Assembly (NCBI GenBank): GCA_905250125.1
Contig: CAJNOL010000123.1
Location: 62,001-126,000, forward strand
DNA: 64,000 nucleotides
Reading direction: 5' to 3'
Source: Rotaria sordida
Taxonomy: Eukaryota > Rotifera > Eurotatoria > Philodinida > Philodinidae
A program made the translations under genes and the position numbers. Below, piece by piece: positions 49,864 to 61,152 of this stretch. The notes below the pieces were generated by a model. It saw only the letters and a program-made list of their open reading frames with translations. It ran no database searches and was not told the origin of the DNA. Within the stretch, counting starts at the first letter, position 1, and each line of letters begins with the position of its first letter.

Positions 49864-50022
49864 GTTGGTAGGTGATAAAAATATAGCGAAAAAAATAATT
49901 TTCTGTTGAAATAACAGCTATTTATCTTTGATTAAACTATATGTATGGGAATACACAACAGATGTGTGAAGATTAATCTTTGAGATAATTAAAAACTGAA
50001 TATTTTTATTTTTTATTTTTCG

Positions 50023-53000
50023 TTAGTCCAAATATATAGAATGATTATCAAGGTTGATAAAGTGCGTATTTGTTTTATGTATTTTATTTTCTTGTTCAAT
50101 TTCACATGACATATTAATAAATGATAAATGATGTGAACAAGATATTAATTTATTGTTCATAGATTTATTTTCATTATTTAAACAACAAGAACAATGTTCA
50201 ATTTCTATTTGTTCATTATTTTCAAATAAACAGTTTTCATTTAATATAATATGATGTAAATGATAATGATGATATTGATCAAGCATAAAAACTAATAATT
50301 CATTTGTTGATAACGAATATAACATATCTGAAAGATAATAAATAATACCATTACTTTCTTTTAATGTTATAAAATGATTATTAATAGGTTGATTTTTATC
50401 GGTTGAAGATAAGAGTAGATTATCAAGGATAATATAATTCGATGAAGTATAAAGAACCAATGAAAAAGTTGATAATGAAGACTAGAAAAAAAAAATCAAT
50501 AGATTATTCTAAATTTGTATCTCAGTCAAATAAAAAATTTTCTTAAGAGTCTTAGCGAAATTCACTAGAATTTATTATACTATGAGAATATTGCTGTAAC
50601 ATTTGATAGACTATGGTATTTTTCATGTTCGCAAACTCATATACAATTATGTAATCTTACTACTGTATCAATGGTTTCTTGTATTTTAAAATGAGTTATT
50701 ATGGAATCTGTGTGTTCAGATAAATGTAATTGATGTTGACGATGATATAAATGATTTTTCCATATTAATGATTTATTTTCTATTGTTGTTGTTAATGTAC
50801 CTAACCAACTATTTTCATTTTTATTTTCTTTAACAAGTATTTTCAATTGTCGATTAAATTCTGATGAAATTTCACAACTATGCCAAGCAAGAAATTGATA
50901 ACTATGTTGATTTTCATCAAAAACTATAACTAATTGTTTATAATCATGATCTTTAATATCATATATTGTTTGTGTCGAAGAAATAACAGTATCAGTCATA
51001 ATTGACATTGTTTGACAACTTATTGTACGTTGACATCTATATTAATTAAACAATAAATAGTAAAATATGAAATTTTAATGATTTACTTTATTATAGGTGA
51101 ATTTTCAGATGATATTTGATGATCACGAATAGTTTTAATTGAATGTTGATCATCTAATTTAACTTCATTTAATGGAATTGAACGTGATAAAGAATGCATA
51201 TGTATATTTGAAGAATTAATAATTGCTCGTAATCGTTCGATTTCTTCAGCATATTGTTGAAGAAGTATATATGATGAATTTTCATTTATAATTGGTGTAT
51301 TACGAATATTTTTTGTACGAGATGCATAACTAAAAAATTAAATATAAAATCTTTTTTGTATCGATAATAAATTTTTCAAGTATTCGAGTTATTGATTAAT
51401 AATCGAAATAAACGGAAGAAAGTTTCATAAGGTATACTCACCTAAGATGTCATCAATATTCATTTGATAAGCTCAATTACAATAAGGATGTTTAAAGAAT
51501 TCTGTCGAATCCTAAAATCGATTGATCACTCGAATGATCATTTGTAGAACGACTGCAGAAAATAAACGAAACATGGGATTAAAAAACTTTGAGAACATGT
51601 CTTGTAATGAACTCCATAAACTATCAGTTGATAAGAAAATATTTTGTTGTGTATTGTTCGATCTGCGGAAAAAATATATTAGAAAATCGTTAAGTTTGAG
51701 AAAAACGCAAAAGTTGTATTTGTTTTTTTATCAACAAACAAGATAGAGAAGAAATAGTAAAATACAGAATGACTATGACGCATTTTCCACAAAAATCTAA
51801 TCTTTAGTTTTTCAGCGTCTACAACTCGAGTAAAAAGAAAAGCCTTCGATAGAATATTTGTCAAGTCGTTCTCTTCCCAAATGGTCACTAGAGTGACCAA
51901 ATAAGAATGCGTTTGTTCGATATATCGAAGACACGAATATTCTATATTCCAATGGTTGTTTTATCAATGATTCATCTGGTATTGTTATAGGAGGGTAAAG
52001 ATTTATTATAGTATCATAATTCATCTAATTCGATGACATTTCACAATAAAAACGTTTGGTTAATTGCAAAATTTCTACAGATGTTGTAATTCTGAATGAT
52101 ATTGTTTTTTTTTCATATTCGATAATTATATTTTTCTAACTTATTGCTTCATTGAAACTATTACAAAGAATTTGTTTTTTGTTTTTATTTACCGAAGTGT
52201 ACATAATGTTTCATCATAATTATCTTCTGAAGGTGATATACATGCAATCATTATTGTTTTGGTAGTTCCACCAATACTATCTTGTAAAAGACGTGTTAAT
52301 TTTGAATCACGATATGGTATATGTGTTGTATTTGTTTGTACTAATGATGATATAACTTTATTTAATGCTGATAAAGATAGATTAATTTTAGCTGATTCAA
52401 GTAATTGTTGACCACTGGCACCAGTTTTTATTTGACGTTCACTACCAGCTAGAAAAGAAAATTTTTGTTTTTTGTTTTTACAGAATAGTTTTAGAAGACA
52501 AAAAAAAAATACAAAACAAAATCCGACAATGAAAAATTACCAAGATCAACAAAATTTAATTTTCCTTGACGAAAAATTTTTGTTTGACTATTATGTTGAT
52601 ATTGAATTGAAAGAGAAAACATTGTATGTGATCTTGATGAATCTCGATTCATTTGTGTTGAACCCATTGTTCGTGCTAAATCACCTAATCGTTTTAATTT
52701 TAAACATTCTTCTATTGTATAAATATTTTTCCAAGTTAAATTTGTTATATGTACACCTGATGAACGCGGATTTTCACGTAATTCAAGACGTGAAGATGAT
52801 TTTAATGAAGTGCGAGGTAAAAGTAAATCATGTAATTCTTCATTATAGACTATAAATAATTTGCAACTAAATTTTATATTTATAATAAAACTGGAAATTA
52901 GAGGTACCCATTCTCTTTCGTTACCTCAAAAATATTCTTTAAACGTTCAAAAATTCGAGACGATATCCAATTTACGTAACGGAAATAGCGAATCGACTTT

Positions 53001-54630
53001 TTCATGAAAAGAAAAAGTGCAGTAACAACTCCGTTTCTCCAGCCTAGTACATCTGATTGAGGTGGAATTTTTTTCACATATACTATACACTGTTTCAGAT
53101 AGGTATTTTTTTGTTTTAAAAAACATCGTTCTGCTGATTTTTGGTAGCTCCTACAAAAAAAGCTCTATTGAAGAAAAAAAAACATGCCTTTTTAAGGGTG
53201 TCTTTGCTATTTTGGCTTATTATTCGAAGAACAAAAAAATAAAATAAAAAGATATCTGTTCCAAACAGTGCCTAGTACCTGTAAAAAAATTTTCATCTTG
53301 ATTGGACATAGCATCTCGAACAAATGGGGGCGAAAATTAGTGTCTTTGTAATCGCAGTATCTCATGGAAGACAGCATTCGACAATTTTGAATCTATGTCA
53401 ACTTATGCTCTACTAATCAACATCTGTCTACCCTGAGAATTTCAAAATTTTCTGATGAGCCATTCTCCAGAAACTAGAATTGTAACTGATCGAGAATTTT
53501 TGAACTGGTTCGATCCAGCTGGTTTGTTGGATCATTATTAATTGATTAATGGAAATGTCTTCAAAAAGCATTCATTTTCTGCTTATCTACTCAGATTTTT
53601 ACAAATCTACAGGATGAAATATCATATTATAGTCATTTATATATGGTTTCTCAAAGATAAATATGTGATATATCGACATATAATACGAAAAACAAAGAGT
53701 CATTTATCCATCAACTGATTGCCAGACTTCAAATCTTGAATTTTCTCATTCAATCTTTACAGGTAAACCTAACGTTTCTCTTCAAATGGTCCTTAATTTG
53801 ATCTTTAACAAAATATATATGAGATAAATTTAGCTCAACTAATACAGTTTTGATTGTTGCATTTTAAAAAATAAAGTGTACTCCGATTAAAAAAATGAAA
53901 CATTATGGATGAACGGAAAAAAAATAAAACTGATAGTTTTTGAAACAACACAGCTTGATTATTATGATAAAAGCAAGCAAACTTGCTTTTAACAATTTCT
54001 ATGAGAAACAAATGATATATCTATAAAATATTTTTTAACCAATCTATCAGAAACTTCGCAAATGGAAGATACTGTTAGAAATGAATATTTATATAAACTA
54101 AATTTTACTTTCAAGATAAGCACATTTAATTGTAAATTCTTTTTCTTGTTCATTATTTGATTGATGATGATGAACAAGATGAAATACATGTTCAATAGCA
54201 TTTGAAATTAAACCATTTTCTGAATGACATAGACAACCAGTCATTGTCCATGATTTACCTATTGAATAGAAAAATTAAAAATATATTTTTTCTAATAAAA
54301 TCATAATTTACTACCAGATCCAGTTTGTCCATAAGCAAAAACCGTACCCGAATAACCATTTAATGTAACATCACATACTAATGATTGAACAAAATCTTGA
54401 AAAATATGTTCTGTTCGATGATTTTCATCATAAAATGAATCAAAACGAAATAAACGAGATATTCTTCTACGATATCTTTTTGGACTAATTAATTTAATAA
54501 TACATTGATGATTTTTATTATCTAATTGTTGTATATCAATACATTTTATTGAATGATTTATTATTTCTTTTTGATTAAATGGACGACAACGTATTAATAC
54601 TTTAACACTTTCTGATTTATGTGAAAGCAT
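50023..54630 (-). CDS. Kinesin-like motor, kinesin-2 related, short atypical tail
   Basis: Seven exons: 54630-54315, 54258-54109, 52849-52541, 52448-52193, 51329-51087, 51036-50661 and 50481-50023. Phases agree; 702 residues. The N-terminal motor has [11 protein letters not shown], the P-loop GQTGSGKS at 101-108 (rebuilt across intron 1), [13 protein letters not shown], switch I NRDSSRSH at 223-230 and switch II DLAGSE at 257-262 (rebuilt across intron 3). [16 protein letters not shown] and [20 protein letters not shown] follow. The neck end ([12 protein letters not shown]) is close to KIF3/KIF17. Such motors walk to microtubule plus ends, often inside cilia. After residue 370 there is only a modest coiled-coil, and the last 280 residues are low-complexity, ending in a Cys/His-rich piece (HCSCC). 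Intron 2 (1.26 kb) carries a dispersed repeat; intron 4 is 863 bp. Confidence 0.92.
53010..53482 (+). repeat. Dispersed repeat, copy B, inside a kinesin intron
   Basis: Diverged match, same plus-strand orientation, to 22840-23340. It lies wholly within the second kinesin intron and so runs antisense to that gene. It explains why this intron is about twenty times longer than the smallest ones. No coding capacity remains. Confidence 0.7.
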
Positions 54631-54896
54631 ATTTAAAATATTTTTTGAAATTCAAACTCAAAAGAAAAAAACATCTGATTTATATATAAATCAGAATCTT
54701 AATTAAGAATTAATAAGAAAATAAAGCCAAAAGATAAATTAGCGCTAAAGATTTTAATTTTTTTTTTATTATTGTAAATAGAAATGGAAGAACACAAAAA
54801 AGAAATGAGTGAATTATACAAAAGCATATATGTGGCAAAACCTGAGATAAAAAAAAGAGAGAGTGAATAAGTAAAAAATGTTCTAATGAGATTTTA

Positions 54897-54902
54897 TTTA
54901 TT
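54897..54902 (-). terminator. Poly(A) signal overlapping the beta-PIX stop codon
   Basis: AATAAA formed by the last Lys codon, the TAA stop and the next base. A second AATAAA overlaps immediately after. The next gene downstream starts within 270 bp. Confidence 0.5.
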
Positions 54903-57900
54903 TTCCACTTGTAACAATAAGTAATCGTTGTATCTGACTTTCTAACTGTCGACGTGCTCGTTTTTCTTCTTCAAGTTCTTGTTGAAGTGTTCGAAATCCT
55001 AAACGAAGTTCATTCATCATATCTACCATTGCACGACGTTCACTAAATTAAGTAATATTTTTTAAAATTATTTATAAAACACAAAAAAAAAAGAAATTAA
55101 AAATTACATATCAATATTTGTTGTATTCATTAATTGAACAGATGATAATGGAATGTTTGAATGATCAGATGAGATATTTTGTTGTCCACTAACTGATGAT
55201 AATGGATGTTCAAGGTGACCACTACCAGTAGTTCCTATTTGAAAACAAAAAACATCGAAAGGAAAGATTTTTTTTAAAATGAATAATTTATATAAATAAT
55301 ACCAGTTGCTGGTATTGAATGTCGTGTTTTAGATAAAAGAGAATTTAAACCAGTAATAGCAGTACCACTATTCATATTTGTTATACAGTATGCTTCAATA
55401 ACGGACAGTAAAAGTGAATCACCTTCACTTGTTTCAACTAATAAACAAAACAAAATAAAAAAAGAAAACTGGTTTATTTTTTAAAATCTTCTCTACCTCG
55501 TTTAAGAAATTCATTTGCTTTCGATTTTTTCATTGTCATAAAACGTTTAAGGGTTCGATTAGATCCACTCTCATTTTGAATATTTGATGAATCATTAATA
55601 TTAATACCAGAGCCTGGTGATGGCATTGGTGAACCCATTAAATTCACACTAGTTGTTGTAGTTGATGAATAACTAGTAATAGGACCTTGCTGACGAGGTC
55701 GTAATGGTGAATGTGGTCGAAGACAACCTTTAGACCACGCTGCAGGTTGCAAGTTAGTTTTTGGTGTTGGTGAACGAAATGGATTCTTCAATGAAGTATT
55801 ACCAGTACTTTGTGGAGGTGTTTTTGTTATTGTACCAGTTAATGATGATGCCGACTAAATAAAATATTTATTTGAAAATCATTAAAAGAAAATTGTTGTT
55901 TTGTGGAACACGATTGAATGAAAAATTTTCGAGCTCCCTCCTCTTCCTTCACAGACCGTATAATATGGACAAAATCATTTGTTAGCGCGATGTGACTTTG
56001 CAAAATTAAAACATGTGTATCTCGGAATAATGAACTTTCTTAGAATTAATTTTTATATGTTACATGTATGTTAAGTTATTCTCAAAAAATCAGTGCTAGA
56101 AATTTATTTTTCGTTATTGACGTGACGGCGTACGAACAATACAAAGAAAACAAAAAAAGGTTCTTATAATCGAATGAGAAGTCTAAGATCAATCCAAAAC
56201 GATGCAAATCCTTTTTCAGAATCTCTAGAAAACTAGATCTTTTTAAGAAGAAATTTTTCCTAGAGTTCGAGCTTGCTGAAAATTTCATCATAGATACGAT
56301 TCATGTCGTAGAGTCTATCCTGAAGTTTTCAATTTTTGTTTCTCGTATGATTACAGAGATATTCACTAACTACTTTAAGGTCAAGCAACAGAAGTTTTCT
56401 ATATCATCAGTTTGTTACAATCAATACTAAACTCATACGAGAAGAAACACAAATGTGCGTGATATACATCCACTCTAATTTATGTATGTTTATCTTTTGT
56501 CGATAACCAAAGGGTGAATAGTCAGCTGAAAGAGCCAACATTTTTACATGTCGATGCTAAAAGAACTTATTCAGAAAACTAAGTCTTATAATAAAAATAA
56601 AAATCAAATGAAAGTTGGGTATTTCCTGTTTTGCTTGAAATGACCCATGTCGATAACCTTTCATTATAATTTATGATGAGCTTCCCTATTACATTTCCGA
56701 AGGATTAAGTAAAAGGTTGATGAAGAAATATATCCTAAAATAGATAGGATAAAACAATCTCTCTGTAAGAGTTGCTATATCGTGTTTCATATTCTAATCT
56801 CGTAGCGATTGCGCTAAAAGCTTTTTGTTTTTTTTCTGAAATACTTTTGAAACTTGTTGTGGTGTATAAGGTGCATTCAGATTATGATGATGATGATAAG
56901 ATTGAGGTGATTTTGAAGATAATAATGAACAAAATTTTTCACACCATTCATGATATTCAACTGGACTTGGAAATGATATAATCATTGATTGATTTGATGG
57001 AGCTATAAAGATTTATATTATTTAATGATTAGTATTATTAGAAATGTTTTTAATATTCATACCATTAATTTTTAAAGCACGTTTGCCTAAAATATTATCA
57101 TCAAGAATTTTACTAACAGTTATTTGATTTAGGGGAAAACGATTCTAATAAAAAAAAAACTAAATAAATTAGAAGAAAGTTTTCTATTTAATTAAACCTC
57201 TATTTGATATTCTTGTTGAGCGGTTGAAGATTTTATTGTCGAAAGAAGAAAAAGTGTTGATGGATACAGAATAGCAATACGTTCAAGTGCTATTTGTCCA
57301 AGATTTTCCGAAAGTATATTAACAGGACTAAGACAAATTGCATCACCAAATGATATCAATGACTTAAATAAAATACAACAAAAAACAAAGATTGTTTTCT
57401 TTTCAAATAAAATTTATCTTACTTCAGTACCAAGTCCATGTATAGTACTATGAATTATATCAAGTTCCCATTCTTTACGTTTACGCCATTCAGCACCAGA
57501 ACACTACACATCAAAACAAAAAGAAGTTTAAAAAAAAAAGAAATAATCTCTTTACTTACAGCTAATTCTGCATAATATTCTGCTGCTCGTTGTGCATCAC
57601 CACGGTCAATATGAAATTCCTTTTATAAAAAAAAAACAAGAATTAAATAAATTCTATTCAATTGAATTAATAAGATATACTTCAAGATTATGTAAATATT
57701 CTTTGAGTAGATTAGCATATTTTTCTAAACGATTTAATGGTAATGATAAATTTTTAATTAATTGTATATATGCATGATTAGCATCGTTTGATGTATCAAT
57801 TTTTGATAAAGCTGTTAATATTCGATCTCTATTTTTATATTTAAAATGTAAACAGAAATAAAAAAAAGTAGAAGAGAAGAAATCAAATGTTTACTTATTA

Positions 57901-59969
57901 TGACTAAGTAAAAAAAGTGCTTTAGCATGTTGATAACAATATGCTTCTAATATTGGTTTTAAACTTGGAGCTAATTGAAGAAATATTCCACCAATACGAT
58001 GTTGAGTTCTAAAATATTTTTTGTTTTAATAAAGAAAAAAGAAATCAGAATTTTTCTTTTCTACTTTATTGTATCACGTAAAACATGAGCTAAATGACGA
58101 TGAAATTTAACTAATTCATCAATATAATGAACATCCAAATAAAGATATGGTTGACCAGATCTATAAATATTAATAATACAATAAATTTCGATAGATATAC
58201 GTATATATATATATACGATTAATTATTTACGTTGAAAGAGTATGAGTCAATGGTTGAATTGTTTTTACAATAAAATCTTCTAATTCTGTTATGTAACGTT
58301 GTTCACTTTCGACTAATGATTCGAGAATCTAGTAATATATACATTTAAAAAAAAACCAAAGTAAAATTAATCATATAATATTTCAATTTTGATTGAAACT
58401 TGAAATGTCAATAGAAAATTGCATGAAATATATAGAGTTATGCTATTATCTGATTATGATAAGAATTAATATTAATGTTATAATTTTCTTTTTTGTTTTG
58501 CTATCTATATAATTTGTATTAAATACTTTTCGAAACGAAATGATAATGAATGAAAGATTTTGTTTAGTTGTTATGATTAAGATCATAGTCTATGTTGATC
58601 TATGCCTGCTATGATAATTGCTTTGATGTTTAGATTATCCTTCATTAGATAAACTTTTTCTTTAGTATTATATAATTCATTAATAGATCACAGAATACTC
58701 AATATCTAAATATTTAATACTATCATTCCTTTAAAGAAATTTTATTTCGTTAAAATTATATTTCATATTCTATTTTATTTAACTAACGGTTTCTCGATGA
58801 GCACGCATTTCGGCACATTGTTGTGAAGATGAGCTTTGTGTTGATGGTGTTGAATCTAAATATAAAAAAAAAACGATTTTTAATAAGATTCTCCGGAGAT
58901 ATATTGTTTTTTTTTTTCATTATTATTATTAGATATATTTATATCATTATTTTCAAGTACTCGTCACTGATTATATCTTTTGTCTGTCTGGGTGTATCGA
59001 TTACTTTTCGTTTATATAAACTAAATTTTCCATTAATGATAAGAATGATTGTTTTGATGAAAAGCAAAGGTCAATAATTGAATTTTCTAGATGAATAATT
59101 TTTTACATACGTGTTTTACAACCAAATATTCTACATGATGCACAAGTAGTCGATCGCATCGAAATAGAACGACCGACTATTAATAATAATAATATAATAA
59201 CTAAATGTTAAGCACCGTTACTTTTACTACGAACATACGAAGAGAAAAAAAAAAGAAGATGATGAGAAAAAAGTTCTGTCGAATATATCACAGAACGAGT
59301 AAAGGAAACAAAGTTGTCCTTCTTATTTTCTTCTCATATACCATATATCCTCCTTTTGGTTGTCTGATGATAGACATCAACAATATTAGTAGTATTTATT
59401 TGTTATAGTAATCATGGTGACAATGTCGATTGATATGTTATTAGGATTAAAAAAAATTTTCAATACGCGTTTATATAAATGTCAATTAATTTACAATAAA
59501 ATACCTGTTTTTTGTACAATTTGTTCAACATAATTTGATGGAAACCATCCAGTTTTTCCATCTAATGTACCTTCCCACCAACCACCATCAGTTGGTGCTT
59601 GTGTTATTATAATAACATCATTTTTAGCAAATGATAACTATAAAAAAAAAAAGAACATGATAAGACAACTTTCCTTCACTTTTTTTTTTTATATCAATCA
59701 AGTACAAGAATGGAATCAATCTATCAGAAAGAATGTTTCTACTAGTTCTTTTATTCGGCATGACGTAAAGAAAATATTCATCCAAGGTTTATTTTTCTAT
59801 ATTTAGTGAATAAAGGTCAAGATTTATTAATAGAACAGAGACATTAATCAGAAATTTTTTTGTTTGAGCATAAAAAAAAGAAACAATGGTTTACTTCATC
59901 AGTATTTTGTGCTTTAAAAGCATATAAGGCATTAACTAAGATCTTTCCACTAGTATTTTGTTGTTCCAT
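54898..59969 (-). CDS. ARHGEF7: beta-PIX-type Rho guanine nucleotide exchange factor (SH3-DH-PH-coiled coil)
   Basis: Seventeen exons, all phases consistent, 702 residues: 59969-59895, 59637-59505, 59176-59111, 58855-58788, 58328-58231, 58160-58065, 58008-57895, 57828-57681, 57619-57560, 57503-57423, 57362-57198, 57144-57063, 57002-56845, 55854-55497, 55437-55303, 55234-55108, 55042-54898. SH3 at 13-66: [27 protein letters not shown] at about 115-295: [49 protein letters not shown] at about 305-415 ends [14 protein letters not shown]. Past a Pro/Ser region come two blocks typical of PIX proteins, [16 protein letters not shown] and [10 protein letters not shown], then a C-terminal coiled coil ([16 protein letters not shown]). 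The family activates Rac/Cdc42, binds PAK through the SH3 and GIT through the tail, and acts at adhesions. The N-terminal CH domain of some vertebrate isoforms is absent. The vertebrate family has two members (ARHGEF6/7). Confidence 0.95.
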
Positions 59970-60020
59970 TGATTAATATTTATCTGAAAGAAAAGAGAAA
60001 AGAAAATTTTTTGAAATATT

Positions 60021-60896
60021 TTATAAATTAATGATGTGCTTTGTGTTCATTGCTATTTGAAACGATTCATTTTCACCACGATAAAACAGAAAAAGGTTCA
60101 CCTCAAAATATTGAGGGTCTGATACTAGATTTTCGTATGCATAGATCTGATCTTTAGTCGATGTAACTGTATCATTTTTAGCAATAATCATTAATAATGG
60201 AATAGGAAATAGATCTTTTAGACATTTTCATGTTTCATAGAAATGTATTGAACGACGTGTCATTTGATTAATCCATTCAATAGATTTATATTTTTCGAAA
60301 AAGAAAAAACAAAATTATAAAAACTATCTGATAAATCATTACTATTATTATTGTTATTATTATCATTTGTTTGATTTACAATTGCAATATATTCTTTATT
60401 TTTTTTTATATAAACATTTTTTAGCTTCTAAAAGAATTTTTCACCAATGAGAACGTCGTGTGAAAATTCTTGTTTCCACTTATTATTGATACTTGTGATA
60501 CAATATATTTAATTCTTTGTTTTTTCATATTTATCAACAACAAATACATGATGAATCCCAAAGGTCAATTGATAATTGATTATTATTTAATCGATTTTCA
60601 AGATAATTTATGGCATAACAAATAACCATCTACTTGATCATATGGATAATATCTTGTCGAGGTTCTCCATCACTTGAACCAAACGTTCGATGTTCATAAA
60701 CAAGAATATAAAATTTTTCTATTAGAACACAATGTTCGTGCATATTCATCAAGGCTCATTTCTTTTAACGCTGAAAAACCATGTATCATTATAATTATAT
60801 TTTGATTTGATGATGATAATATACAATAAAGCCAATCACACAATTGAACATTATCTTTACTAAAAAAATTCAATATCTTCTCGTTTTAAAATTCAT
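60021..60896 (-). pseudogene. Decayed alpha/beta-hydrolase of bacterial/fungal type
   Basis: In shifting frames the minus strand spells one alpha/beta-hydrolase from end to end: an opening like SKDNVQLCDWLY, the oxyanion block MIHGFSALKEMSLDEYA, a segment YEHRTFGSSDGEPRQDI, a worn nucleophile region (LWDSS), and a C-terminal part PIPLLMIIAKNDTVTSTKDQ that would hold the acid residue, ending with a stop at 60021. At least four frame changes or stops break it. The HGF-ALKE-LD-YA block and GEPRQ are typical of bacterial and fungal members of the dienelactone-hydrolase/S15-like group, so lateral acquisition followed by loss is possible. There are no splice-like borders at the breaks. It lies 52 bp upstream of the beta-PIX start, on the same strand. 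Confidence 0.75.
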
Positions 60897-61152
60897 CTAT
60901 AAAATAAAAGACAATTTTATCAATTACTTGTTATTAAATACATGTACATTGATAATAAAGATTTAATTAATTATGATTACTACACAACAGTTTTGAAGAA
61001 ATAAAAACAAAAAAGTCAAGACAACAAATAAATCAATCAAAGAAGATAATGACAAAAATAAATATATTAGAAGAAAAAAAAACTAACAATGTTGAATCTA
61101 TTATAATGTTTGACCATGGAAATAAAAACATAAAGTAAATATCTTTTGATTT

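Noticed and set aside
51812-52024. Extra minus-strand exon or gene inside a kinesin intron
   Set aside because: The frame (opening [12 protein letters not shown]) has no phase-compatible splice sites. Exons 52448-52193 and 51329-51087 join perfectly without it, rebuilding [12 protein letters not shown].
56082-56291. Minus-strand frame within a large beta-PIX intron
   Set aside because: Its content is Phe/Lys/Ser-rich and AT-driven. The flanking exons join in phase without it.
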